Below, piece after piece: positions 33,763 to 42,094 of a DNA stretch of 46,183 bases. The notes under the pieces were generated by a model. It was not told where the DNA came from. It ran no database searches and worked only from the letters and a program-made list of their open reading frames with translations. Made by a program: the position numbers and the translations under genes. Source of the DNA: Cupriavidus sp. (GTDB lineage: Bacteria > Pseudomonadota > Gammaproteobacteria > Burkholderiales > Burkholderiaceae). Each line of letters begins with the position of its first letter. The first letter of the stretch is position 1. Location: NCBI GenBank assembly GCA_031181345.1, contig JAPSLC010000044.1, positions 1-46,183 of the forward strand. Reading direction: 5' to 3'.

Positions 33763-34746
33763 TCAGGTCCAGGGGAGCGCGGTGGCGGCGATGCGCCGGC
33801 GCAGGATGCGTTCGAAGTGAGTCGGGTCGTGCGGCTCGAGCATGTCGGCCTCGCGCGGCAGATGGTAGTCCCACAGCCGGGAGACCCAGAAGCGCAGCGC
33901 GCCGGCGCGCAGCATGTGCTGCCAGTGCCCGGCCTCGGCCGCGTCCAGGGGTCTGACCGCATGATAAGCCCGCAGCAAGGCCGTCGCGCGCGGCGCGTCC
34001 AGTTCCCCGCTGGCCAGGTCGATGCACCAGTCGTTGACGGTCACGGCCAGATCGAACAGCCACTTGTCGTCGCCGGCAAAGTAGAAATCGAAGAAGCCGC
34101 CCAGCCGCGACTGACCGTTGCCGGCGTCCTCGAACAGCACGTTGTCGCGGAACAGGTCGCAATGGCAGGGGCCGCCCGGCAGCGCGGCATAGGCGGCGCC
34201 CGCGAAGAACGCGCTCTGGAACGCGAGCTCGTCCTGCAGCAGCGCGCGCTGGCTGTCGTCGAGGAAGGGCAGGATCTCGCCCTCGGTTTCACGCCACCAC
34301 GCCAGGCTGCGCAGGTTCGGCTGCTGGCGCGGATAGCCGCGGCCGGCCAGATGCATCCGCGCCAGCATGTCGCCGACCTCGGCGCATTGCTGCGCGTTCG
34401 GCGACAGCTGCGAACTGCCCGGCAGCCGCGTGACGATGGTGGCCGGCTTGCCCTTGAGCGTGCGCAGGATCTCGCCGTCCTTGCCCGGCATCGGCGCGGG
34501 CACGCGGATGCCGCGTTCGGCCAGATGCGCCATCAGATGCAGGTAGTACGGCAACTGGTCCAGGCGCAGGCGCTCGAAAATGGTCAGCACGTAGTCGCGC
34601 GTCTGGCCGTCCCGCTCCATCGTCACGAAGAAATTGCTGTTCTCGATGCCCGAGGGAATGCCGCGCAGCGCGCGCAGCGTACCGAGGTCATAGTCGAGCA
34701 GCCATTGCGCGATCTCGTCGTGCGAGACCGTGGTGAATACAGCCAT
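33763..34746 (-). CDS. thrB: Homoserine kinase (choline-kinase-like type)
   Basis: A 327-residue kinase phosphorylating homoserine in threonine synthesis. It belongs to the aminoglycoside/choline-kinase fold (ThrB type II of many beta-proteobacteria), not the GHMP fold. It has MAVFTTVSHDEIAQWLLDYD, LRGIPSGIENSNFFVTMERD, TIFERLRLDQLPYYLHLMAH, the catalytic loop GPCHCDLFRDNVLFEDA and the metal-binding FFDFYFAGDDKWLFDLAVTV. ATG 34744-34746 gives the family start; the longer open frame beyond it overlaps the DUF2782 gene. It stands between the DUF2782 gene and the BPSS1780-like gene, the usual order in this family. Confidence 0.95.
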   Translation of the reverse strand: MAVFTTVSHDEIAQWLLDYDLGTLRALRGIPSGIENSNFFVTMERDGQTRDYVLTIFERLRLDQLPYYLHLMAHLAERGIRVPAPMPGKDGEILRTLKGKPATIVTRLPGSSQLSPNAQQCAEVGDMLARMHLAGRGYPRQQPNLRSLAWWRETEGEILPFLDDSQRALLQDELAFQSAFFAGAAYAALPGGPCHCDLFRDNVLFEDAGNGQSRLGGFFDFYFAGDDKWLFDLAVTVNDWCIDLASGELDAPRATALLRAYHAVRPLDAAEAGHWQHMLRAGALRFWVSRLWDYHLPREADMLEPHDPTHFERILRRRIAATALPWT

Positions 34747-34925
34747 ACTGTCTTGTCTGGTTGAAACCGGATGTAAAGCCGGATGGCGCCGGCGGGCATG
34801 GCCCGCGGCATGCCGTGGCGCCGCGAGCAGCGGCGTCCGGCACGGCCCGGAAGCGAACCCCCGGGCCGGGAGCGGTGAAACGTCGGATGGCGCGCGCGGA
34901 CGGGTCGGCCCCGTTCGCGGAAGGC

Positions 34926-35366
34926 TCAGAACTGCAGCACGCGTACCGAAGGCACGCGATTGACTTCCCGTTCGCGGATGCGCGGCGAGCTGTCCTCGGG
35001 ACGGCTCATCTGGTACTGCGTGCCCGCGCCGGACTTGACTTCGATATCGACCTGCTGGCCGCGGCGGTCGCGGTATTCGCGCACCTGCGTGCCATCGGCC
35101 TCGTTCAGCTGGAAGCTCGGCTCGCGCGGATGATTGAGCTGCGTCTTCGCCGACGGTGCGATGGGCTGATTGTTGATCTCGTTCAGTTCCTGCTGGGACA
35201 GCGCGCCGTTGTCGTCGGCGGCCTGCTGCGCGGACTGCTGGGCCAGCGCGGCCGGCGCGGCGATCAGCGCGAGCACCGTCGCGGCCAGCGTCAGGCCGCG
35301 CCGCGCAACCCCGGGCAGGGGCTCCGGCTCGTCCGCGCCGGCGGCCGGAAAGGAATGGGAGGTCAT
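34926..35366 (-). CDS. DUF2782 protein, probably periplasmic
   Basis: A 146-residue protein. A hydrophobic segment (GLTLAATVLALIAAPAALAQ) near residues 23-42, ending ALA-Q, looks like a signal peptide, placing the rest in the periplasm. The short conserved core QVREYRDRRGQQVDIEVKSG, TQYQMSRPED is the DUF2782 pattern. In Burkholderiales such genes lie between polA and thrB, as here. The function is unknown. The start ATG 35364-35366 follows GGAGG-like sequence on the minus strand; an earlier Met at 35405 is less likely. Confidence 0.82.
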   Translation of the reverse strand: MTSHSFPAAGADEPEPLPGVARRGLTLAATVLALIAAPAALAQQSAQQAADDNGALSQQELNEINNQPIAPSAKTQLNHPREPSFQLNEADGTQVREYRDRRGQQVDIEVKSGAGTQYQMSRPEDSSPRIREREVNRVPSVRVLQF

Positions 35367-35545
35367 CTCGGGCTCCTGTGCGATGCGCGCGGCGTGCCGG
35401 CGCATCCGAATGGGCGCCGCGCTCCGGCAGGGCCGGGCGCGACTCGGGCATCAGGCTTGCATTCTAGCAATTCCTGCCGCCCGCGGGCCCGCGGCGAGGC
35501 GGTTCGGGCACTCGGTGCACTTGGGCACCGGCCCGCCGGCGCCGC

Positions 35546-36514
35546 TCACAGATAGAACATCTCTTCCTTCGGCGGGATCGGCGTATCGCCGCCGCGGCGC
35601 TCGTAGTAGTCGTAGACCGCTTCGAGCACCTCGTGCGGCTCGTCGACGATCTGCATCAGGTCCAGGTCGTGCTCGGCGATCAGGCCCATCGGCAGCAGCG
35701 TGAAGCGGAACCAGTCGAGCAGGCCCTTCCAGAAGCGGCTGCCCACCATCACCACCGGTACCGCGCGCGATTTGCCGGTCTGCACCAGCGTCAGCACCTC
35801 GGCCAGTTCGTCGAGCGTGCCGAAGCCGCCGGGCATCACGATGAAGGCGTCCGAGTTCTTGACGAAGGTCACCTTGCGCGTGAAGAAATGGCGAAAGCGC
35901 ATGGCGATGTCCTGATACGGATTGCCCTGCTGTTCGTGCGGCAGCTCGATATTGAGGCCGACGCTGGCGGACTTGCCCGCGTGCGCGCCCTTGTTGGCCG
36001 CTTCCATGATGCCGGGACCGCCGCCGGAGATCACGGCGAAGCCCGCGTCGGAGAACAGCCGCGCGATGTCGATGGTCTGCTGGTAGTACGGCGAATCCTC
36101 GCGCAGCCGCGCGCTGCCGTAGATCGAGACGGCCGGCCGGACCTCGGACAGGTACTCGGTCGCCTCGATGAACTCTGCCATAATCGTGAACATTTGCCAC
36201 GAGGCGCGCGCCTTCTTTGCGGTCGCGCGATCTTCGTCGGCCAGCGCACGCAGGCTGGGAATCATCTTGCGCGGGTTGGCCCGCGCCGCCTTGGCGGACG
36301 CCGGCGCTTCGGCGGGCGAGGCGGTATCGCCCGGGCCATCGTCGGCGGGGCCGACGGTGACGTTCACATCCATATCCGCAGCCGTGGTGATCTTGCCTTC
36401 GTTGGCACGGACCGCCGCGGTCACGGGGTTGCTGCGGCTGCCGGCCACGCCGTTGGCGTGGTCGGGGGCGGTGGGTTCACCGCTTGCCGCGGCACCAGTC
36501 AATTTCGAGTCCAT
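35546..36514 (-). CDS. LOG family (TIGR00730) protein
   Basis: A 322-residue protein of the LOG/lysine-decarboxylase-like fold, whose characterised members release cytokinin bases from nucleotides. The signature GGGPGIMEAANKGA and PGGFGTLDE are both intact, with PAVSIYGSARLREDSPYY upstream and FVKNSDAFIVMPGG. The first 83 residues are low-complexity (Ala, Asp, Pro, Thr) and may be disordered. The start is uncertain: ATG 36512-36514 overlaps the divergent polA start, while an internal ATG at 36265 (MIPSLRALADEDRATAKK) would give a 239-residue protein and leave a normal promoter region. Confidence 0.9.
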   Translation of the reverse strand: MDSKLTGAAASGEPTAPDHANGVAGSRSNPVTAAVRANEGKITTAADMDVNVTVGPADDGPGDTASPAEAPASAKAARANPRKMIPSLRALADEDRATAKKARASWQMFTIMAEFIEATEYLSEVRPAVSIYGSARLREDSPYYQQTIDIARLFSDAGFAVISGGGPGIMEAANKGAHAGKSASVGLNIELPHEQQGNPYQDIAMRFRHFFTRKVTFVKNSDAFIVMPGGFGTLDELAEVLTLVQTGKSRAVPVVMVGSRFWKGLLDWFRFTLLPMGLIAEHDLDLMQIVDEPHEVLEAVYDYYERRGGDTPIPPKEEMFYL

Positions 36515-36518
36515 GGGA

Positions 36519-39332
36519 ATGTCGGATAGTCCTAAAACACTGCTGCTCGTCGATGGGTCGAGCTATCTGTACCGCGCGTATCACGCGCTGCCGGATCTGC
36601 GCAACGGCGAAGGCCTGCCCACGGGGGCCATCTACGGCATGATCAACATGCTGCGCAAGCTGCGCAACGATTACCCGGCAGAGTATAGCGCCTGCGTGTT
36701 TGACGCCAAGGGCAAGACCTTCCGCGATGCGCTGTACCCCGCATACAAGGAACATCGCCCGCCGATGCCCGAGGATCTCGCGCGGCAGATCGAGCCGATC
36801 CACGAAGCGGTGCGCGCGCTCGGCTGGCCGATCGTGATGGTCGATGGCGTCGAGGCCGACGACGTGATCGGCTCGCTCGCCTGCCAGGCGACTGCCGAAG
36901 GCATCCGCACCGTGGTGTCGACCGGCGACAAGGACCTGGCGCAGCTGGTGAACGACAGCGTCACGCTGGTCAATACGATGAGCGGCGAAGTCCTCGATCC
37001 GCCGGGCGTGCTGGCCAAGTTCGGCGTGCCGCCCGAGCGCATCGTCGACTATCTGTCGCTGATCGGCGATGCGGTCGACAACGTGCCCGGCGTGCCCAAG
37101 GTCGGCCCCAAGACCGCGGTCAAATGGCTGACCGAGTACGGCACGCTCGACGGCATCATCGCCAATGCGGACAAGATCAAGGGCGTGGTCGGCGAGAACC
37201 TGCGCAACACGCTCGAATGGCTGCCGCGTGCGCGCGAACTCGTGACGGTGAAGATCGACTGCGACCTGTCCGACCCGATCCCCGACTTCCATGCGCTGCG
37301 CGACATGGGCGAGGACAAGGAGAAGCTGGTCGCCTTCTTCTCGCGCTACGGCTTCAAGACCTGGCTGCGCGAGCTGACCGGCGAGAAGCTGCCCGACGCG
37401 CGCGCGCAGGCCGCCGCAGCGGCCTCGCGCAACGGCGCGGGCCAGGGCAGCCTGTTCGATGGCCCCGGCGCGGCAGCGGGCGACGAGACGCCGGCGCAAG
37501 CGCCGCCGGCGGAGATCCGCTACGAGACCGTGGTCACCGAATCCGCGCTCGAGGAATGGGCGCGCCGCATCGAACGCGCCGAGCTGACCTGCATCGATAC
37601 CGAAACCACCTCGATCGATCCGATGCAGGCGCAGCTGGTCGGGATCTCGCTGTCGGTCGAGCCCGGCATCGCCTGCTATATCCCGGTCGCGCACCAGGGC
37701 CCCGATGTCGCGGGCATGGATGGCCGCGGCCAGCTGCCGCGCGACTTCGTGCTGGCGCGGCTGCGCTCGTGGCTCGAGGATCCGGCCCGGTACAAGGTCG
37801 GCCAGCATCTGAAGTACGACGTCCATGTGTTCGCCAACCACGGCATCGCGCTGCGCGGCATCCGCCATGACACCATGCTGCAGAGCTACGTGCTGGCGTC
37901 GCACCGCAATCACGGCATGGACAGCCTGGCCGAACGGCTGCTGAACCTGAAGACGCTGACTTACGAAGAGGTCTGCGGCAAGGGCGTCAACCAGCTGTGC
38001 TTCGACCAGATCGAACTGGCGCGCGCGACCGAATACGCCGCCGAGGACGCCGACGTGACGCTGCGCCTGCATCGCAGGATGTATCCGCAGCTCGAGGCGG
38101 CCGAGGGCCTGCGCTTCGTCTACGAGCGCATCGAGATGCCGGTGTCGGTGGTGCTGCAGAAGATCGAGCGCAACGGCGTGCTGATCGACGCGCCGCGCCT
38201 GGCCGCGCAGAGCGCGGAACTGGGTCAGCGCATGATGGAGCTGGAACAGCGCGCCTACGAGGCCGCCGGCCAGCCGTTCAATCTGGGCTCGCCCAAGCAG
38301 ATCGGCGAGATCCTGTTCGGGCGGATGCAGCTGCCGGTCGTCAAGAAGACCAGCAGCGGCGCGCCGTCGACCGACGAAGAGGTCCTGCAGAAGCTGGCCG
38401 AGGACTATCCGCTGCCGCGGCTGCTGCTGGACTATCGCGCGCTGTCCAAGCTCAAGTCCACCTACACCGACAAGCTGCCGCGCATGGTCAATCCGGCCAC
38501 CGGCCGTGTGCATACCAGTTACGGCCAGGCTACCGCGGTGACTGGCCGGCTGGCGTCGACCGAGCCGAACCTGCAGAACATCCCGGTGCGCACCGAAGAG
38601 GGCCGTCGCATTCGCGAGGCCTTCATCGCGTCGCCGGGCCATGCGATCGTGTCGGCCGACTATTCGCAGATCGAGCTGCGCATCATGGCCCATATCTCGG
38701 GCGACGAGAACCTGCTCGGCGCGTTTGCGCGCGGCGACGACATCCACCGCGCGACCGCGGCCGAGATCTTCGGCGTGGCGACCGATGCGGTCAGCAGCGA
38801 GCAGCGCCGCTATGCCAAGGTCATCAACTTCGGCCTGATCTACGGCATGAGCGCGTTCGGCCTGGCCAGCAACCTCGGCATCGAGCGCGAAGCGGCCAAG
38901 CACTATATCGACCGCTACTTCATGCGCTATCCCGGTGTGGCCCGCTATATGGAAGAAACGCGCCAGACCGCGCGCGAGCAGGGCTATGTCGAGACCGTGT
39001 TCGGCCGCCGGCTGTGGTTGCCGGACATCAACGGCGGCAACGGCCCGCGTCGCCAGGCCGCAGAGCGCGCGGCGATCAACGCGCCGATGCAGGGCACCGC
39101 CGCCGATCTGATCAAGCTGTCGATGATCGCGGTGCAGGACTGGATCGAGCGCGAATCGCTCGGCACGCGGCAGATCATGCAGGTGCATGACGAACTGGTG
39201 CTGGAGGTGCCGACCGCCGAGCTGGAACTGGTGCGTATGCGCCTGCCGGAGCTGATGTGCGGCGTGGCCGAGCTTCGGGTGCCGCTGGTCGCCGAGACCG
39301 GCGTGGGTACGAACTGGGAAGAAGCGCACTGA
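36519..39332 (+). CDS. polA: DNA polymerase I
   Basis: A 937-residue polymerase with all three activities apparently intact. The 5'-3' exonuclease starts LLLVDGSSYLYRAYHALPDL. The 3'-5' exonuclease has CIDTETTSIDP (Asp360, Glu362), KYDVHVFANHG and EYAAEDADVTLRLHR. The polymerase has VSADYSQIELRIMAHISGDE (Asp714), RYAKVINFGLIYGMSAFGLA and MQVHDELVLEVP (Asp891). Met at 36519 (MSDSPKTLL) is preferred; Met 36513 is two codons upstream. The start lies on the divergent start of the LOG gene, so the promoter must be inside that gene or the LOG gene starts later. Confidence 0.97.
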   Translation: MSDSPKTLLLVDGSSYLYRAYHALPDLRNGEGLPTGAIYGMINMLRKLRNDYPAEYSACVFDAKGKTFRDALYPAYKEHRPPMPEDLARQIEPIHEAVRALGWPIVMVDGVEADDVIGSLACQATAEGIRTVVSTGDKDLAQLVNDSVTLVNTMSGEVLDPPGVLAKFGVPPERIVDYLSLIGDAVDNVPGVPKVGPKTAVKWLTEYGTLDGIIANADKIKGVVGENLRNTLEWLPRARELVTVKIDCDLSDPIPDFHALRDMGEDKEKLVAFFSRYGFKTWLRELTGEKLPDARAQAAAAASRNGAGQGSLFDGPGAAAGDETPAQAPPAEIRYETVVTESALEEWARRIERAELTCIDTETTSIDPMQAQLVGISLSVEPGIACYIPVAHQGPDVAGMDGRGQLPRDFVLARLRSWLEDPARYKVGQHLKYDVHVFANHGIALRGIRHDTMLQSYVLASHRNHGMDSLAERLLNLKTLTYEEVCGKGVNQLCFDQIELARATEYAAEDADVTLRLHRRMYPQLEAAEGLRFVYERIEMPVSVVLQKIERNGVLIDAPRLAAQSAELGQRMMELEQRAYEAAGQPFNLGSPKQIGEILFGRMQLPVVKKTSSGAPSTDEEVLQKLAEDYPLPRLLLDYRALSKLKSTYTDKLPRMVNPATGRVHTSYGQATAVTGRLASTEPNLQNIPVRTEEGRRIREAFIASPGHAIVSADYSQIELRIMAHISGDENLLGAFARGDDIHRATAAEIFGVATDAVSSEQRRYAKVINFGLIYGMSAFGLASNLGIEREAAKHYIDRYFMRYPGVARYMEETRQTAREQGYVETVFGRRLWLPDINGGNGPRRQAAERAAINAPMQGTAADLIKLSMIAVQDWIERESLGTRQIMQVHDELVLEVPTAELELVRMRLPELMCGVAELRVPLVAETGVGTNWEEAH

Positions 39333-39430
39333 GCAGGTGCCCCCGAGGCGCGCCTTGCCAACCTTGCTGCATTGCAGCAAACTGACGCGAACGGAAGCAA
39401 GCAGAAGCAATCACAAGCAAGCGGCAGTAC

Positions 39431-39448
39431 CCGCCGGCATGCCGGCGG
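39431..39448. repeat. Perfect 18-base palindrome between polA and ndh
   Basis: CCGCCGGCATGCCGGCGG, fully self-complementary, stands 26 bases before the ATG of ndh. The 39390-39420 sequence before it contains repeated AAGCAA units. It could act as a polA terminator-like pause or an operator for ndh; no T run follows. Confidence 0.5.
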
Positions 39449-39473
39449 TCCGACCATCCAGAACGGATAGAAC

Positions 39474-40802
39474 ATGCAAACAAGCGCGCATCGGATTGTC
39501 GTAGTCGGCGGTGGGGCAGGTGGGCTGGAACTGGTAACGCGTCTCGGCGACAAGCTGGGCAAGCGCGGCGCCGCGCATATCACGCTGGTGGACCGCTCGC
39601 CCACGCATATCTGGAAGCCGCTGCTGCACGAAGTCGCCGCAGGCAGCATGGATCAGAACACGCACCAGCTCGAATATGCTGCGCAGGCGCTCTGGCACCA
39701 TTTCGAGTTCCAGCAGGGCGAGCTGACGGGCCTGGATCGCACGCGCAAGACTCTCTCGGTCGCGGCCTGCGTCGATCAGGACGGCATCGAACTGCTGCCC
39801 GCGCGTGAGATTCCCTATGACACGCTGGTGCTGGCCATCGGATCGGTCACGCATTTCTTCGGCACGCCGGGGGCGGCCGAGCATGCGATCGCGCTCGATA
39901 CCGTCGAGCAGGCCGAGCGCTTCCGCCGCCGGCTGATTTCGGCCTGCGTCCGGGCGCAGAACGGGCTCTCGCGGGACGACGACGATGGCGATGGCCGGCC
40001 CGACGTCGATATCGCGATCGTTGGCGCTGGCGCGACCGGCGTCGAACTGTCAGCCGAGTTGCGCAATACCGCGCAGGTGCTCAACGCCTATGGGCTGCAC
40101 CGGCTGGACCCGCGCCGCGACATCCATATCACGCTGATCGAGGGCGGTCCGCGCATCCTGCCGGCGCTGTCCGAGCGTGTGTCGAAGGAAACCGCCGAGC
40201 TGCTGCGCAAGCTGGATGTACGCATGCTGGTCGGCGAGCGTGTCACCGAGATCGGGCCCGACGCGGTCCTGACCGCCAGCGGCAAGCGGATTCCCGCCGA
40301 CCTGACGGTGTGGGCGGCGGGCATCACCGCGCCGCCGGTACTGAAGACGCTCGGCCTGCCGTTGAGCCGGCAGGGCCAGATCGTGGTCAAGCAGACGCTG
40401 CAGAGCGAGGAGGACCCGGACATCTTTGCATTTGGCGATTGCGCCAGCTGTCCGTGGCCGGCCAGGCAGACCACGGTACCGCCGCGCGCGCAGGCCGCGC
40501 ACCAGCAGGCCAGCTTCCTCTATGACGCGCTGCGCGCGCGGCTGGACGGACGGCCGCTGCCGGAATTCCAGTTCAAGGATCTCGGCTCGCTGGTGTCGCT
40601 GGGCCGCTTCACCGCGGTCGGCAATCTGATGGGCGGGCTGATCGGCGGCTCGATGTTCATCGAAGGGCTGATGGCCCGGCTGATGTACACCTCGCTGTAC
40701 CGGATGCATGTGATGGCGCTGCACGGGGCGGTACGCATGGCGCTCGATACGGTGGCCCACTGGCTGCGCAGCAAGACCCATCCGCGGGTGAAGCTGCACT
40801 GA
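39474..40802 (+). CDS. ndh: Type II NADH dehydrogenase (NAD(P)/FAD-dependent oxidoreductase)
   Basis: A 442-residue flavoprotein oxidising NADH and passing electrons to quinone without pumping protons. The FAD-binding VVVGGGAGGLELVTRLGD and NADH-binding DIAIVGAGATGVELSAELRN are clear, with the catalytic-site TLVLAIGSVTHFFGTPGAAE and VWAAGITAPPVLKTLGLPL. The C-terminal GDCASCP region holds the flavin-contacting Asp. An amphipathic C terminus (MARLMYTSLYRMHVMALHGA) fits peripheral membrane binding. It starts 141 bases after polA; the palindrome in between may be regulatory. Confidence 0.93.
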   Translation: MQTSAHRIVVVGGGAGGLELVTRLGDKLGKRGAAHITLVDRSPTHIWKPLLHEVAAGSMDQNTHQLEYAAQALWHHFEFQQGELTGLDRTRKTLSVAACVDQDGIELLPAREIPYDTLVLAIGSVTHFFGTPGAAEHAIALDTVEQAERFRRRLISACVRAQNGLSRDDDDGDGRPDVDIAIVGAGATGVELSAELRNTAQVLNAYGLHRLDPRRDIHITLIEGGPRILPALSERVSKETAELLRKLDVRMLVGERVTEIGPDAVLTASGKRIPADLTVWAAGITAPPVLKTLGLPLSRQGQIVVKQTLQSEEDPDIFAFGDCASCPWPARQTTVPPRAQAAHQQASFLYDALRARLDGRPLPEFQFKDLGSLVSLGRFTAVGNLMGGLIGGSMFIEGLMARLMYTSLYRMHVMALHGAVRMALDTVAHWLRSKTHPRVKLH

Positions 40803-40889
40803 GCGACGCCCGTCCTCCGTCGAAACAAGGCGCGGCCGGTCGTTTGGCGGGCCGCCGCCCTGCAGCGTGCGCTGGACACCATGTTTGCT

Positions 40890-40895
40890 TAGAAT
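40890..40895 (+). promoter_or_regulatory. Possible -10 box of the dienelactone hydrolase gene
   Basis: TAGAAT stands 69 bases before the dienelactone hydrolase ATG. The -35 region is poor. Single element only, so low confidence. Confidence 0.35.
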
Positions 40896-40963
40896 CGCCT
40901 TCCTGATGCCCCGGCTCGTCCGCTGGCGCAGCGTCCGCCCGTTCGCCAACCCAGGAGACCCGC

Positions 40964-41839
40964 ATGCTCAAGCCCGAAGTGGAAAGCCTCGTACCCGGCC
41001 AGACGTTCGACCGGCGCAGCTTCGTCAAGACCGCCCTCGGCTCGGCCTTCGCCGCGGCCGCGCTGCCGGTCACCGCGCAAGCGATCAAGACCGATTTCGA
41101 GGGGCTGACCGCCGGCGAAGTCACGATCCCGTCCGGCGACTTCAAGATGCCGATCTACCGCGCGATGCCGCAGGGCAAGCGCGATCTGCCGGTGGTGCTG
41201 GTGATCAGCGAGATCTTCGGCGTGCACGAATACATCGCCGATACCTGCCGGCGCTTCGCCAAGCAGGGCTATCTGGCGATCGCGCCCGAGCTGTTCGCGC
41301 GCCAGGGCGATCCGACCAGCTTCGGCACGATCCAGGAACTGCAGCGCGAGATCATCGCCAAGACGCCGGACAGCGAGGTGCTGGGCGACCTCGACGCGGC
41401 GGTGGCCTGGGCCGGTGCCAACGGCGGCAATGTCGGCAAGGTCGGCATCACCGGCTTCTGCTGGGGCGGCCGCATCGTCTGGCTCTATGCCGCGCACAGC
41501 AAGCAGTTGAAGGCCGGCGTCGCGTGGTACGGCCGGCTGAACGGCGACACCACCCCGCTGCAGCCCCGCCATCCGATCGATCTCGCCGCGCAGCTCAAGG
41601 CCCCGGTGCTGGGCCTGTACGGCGGCAAGGACACCGGCATCCCGCTCGAGGCGGTCGACCGGATGAAGGCGGTGCTGGCCGCGGCCAACAACCCGGCGGC
41701 CAAGGCCTCGAAATTCATCGTCTACCCCGAGTCCGGCCACGCCTTCCATGCCGACTACCGGCCCAGCTACCGCGAGCCGGACGCGAAGGACGGCTGGCAG
41801 CAGTGCCTGGCGTGGTTCAAGGAGCATGGCGTGGCGTAA
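40964..41839 (+). CDS. Dienelactone hydrolase family protein with twin-arginine signal
   Basis: A 291-residue alpha/beta hydrolase. The N terminus has a Tat-type signal (DRRSFVKTALGSAFAAAALP, VTAQA; Arg17-Arg18), so the folded enzyme is probably exported. The mature part shows VVLVISEIFGVHEYIADTCR, the nucleophile elbow GFCWGGR with Cys166 where dienelactone hydrolase has its catalytic Cys, VLGLYGGKDTGIP (acid) and ESGHAFHAD with His259. The catalytic triad is therefore complete. Dienelactone hydrolases open the lactone in chloroaromatic degradation, but many Tat-exported relatives have unknown roles, so function beyond hydrolase is not assigned. Confidence 0.93.
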   Translation: MLKPEVESLVPGQTFDRRSFVKTALGSAFAAAALPVTAQAIKTDFEGLTAGEVTIPSGDFKMPIYRAMPQGKRDLPVVLVISEIFGVHEYIADTCRRFAKQGYLAIAPELFARQGDPTSFGTIQELQREIIAKTPDSEVLGDLDAAVAWAGANGGNVGKVGITGFCWGGRIVWLYAAHSKQLKAGVAWYGRLNGDTTPLQPRHPIDLAAQLKAPVLGLYGGKDTGIPLEAVDRMKAVLAAANNPAAKASKFIVYPESGHAFHADYRPSYREPDAKDGWQQCLAWFKEHGVA

Positions 41840-41960
41840 GGCGGGCGGTTCGTACCCCTTTGGGGGATATCGGCGGCCGCAGGCGCGCCGCGATGCGCCG
41901 GCCACCGGGCGGCGAAGGGCGGCGACGGGGCGGCAAACTGGGCAACGGAAACCGCTCCCA

Positions 41961-41990
41961 TTGCAAAACCGCCCCCGACCTCCGTACAAT
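41961..41990 (+). promoter_or_regulatory. Promoter of the ZIP transporter gene
   Basis: TTGCAA (41961-41966) and TACAAT (41985-41990) are separated by 18 bases, the best promoter match in the window. Transcription would start near 41997, leaving a leader of about 95 bases. Confidence 0.6.
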
Positions 41991-42008
41991 GCGGGCTTTG
42001 CGCCTCTT

Positions 42009-42021
42009 GCAACAGTGTTGC
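42009..42021 (+). promoter_or_regulatory. Inverted repeat in the ZIP leader, possible operator
   Basis: GCAAC-AGT-GTTGC is a perfect inverted repeat just downstream of the predicted start of transcription. This position suits a repressor site for a metal-responsive regulator, though no known consensus is claimed. Confidence 0.35.
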
Positions 42022-42094
42022 GTTTAAAAGGACCGACGCGGCCAGGCCGCGCGGCCCGCAACACGGGCAGGGGCGAACCCTCCGGGAGCCCATC

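Noticed and set aside
36477..39410. 977-residue minus-strand open frame opposite polA
   Set aside because: polA has complete catalytic motifs on the plus strand; the antisense frame has the His/Arg/Gln-rich composition of a shadow.
41989..42027. 13-codon upstream ORF (MRALRLLQQCCV) before the ZIP gene, possible cysteine/zinc leader peptide
   Set aside because: Its ATG overlaps the predicted -10 box, so it would not be on the transcript from that promoter, and it lacks a ribosome site.
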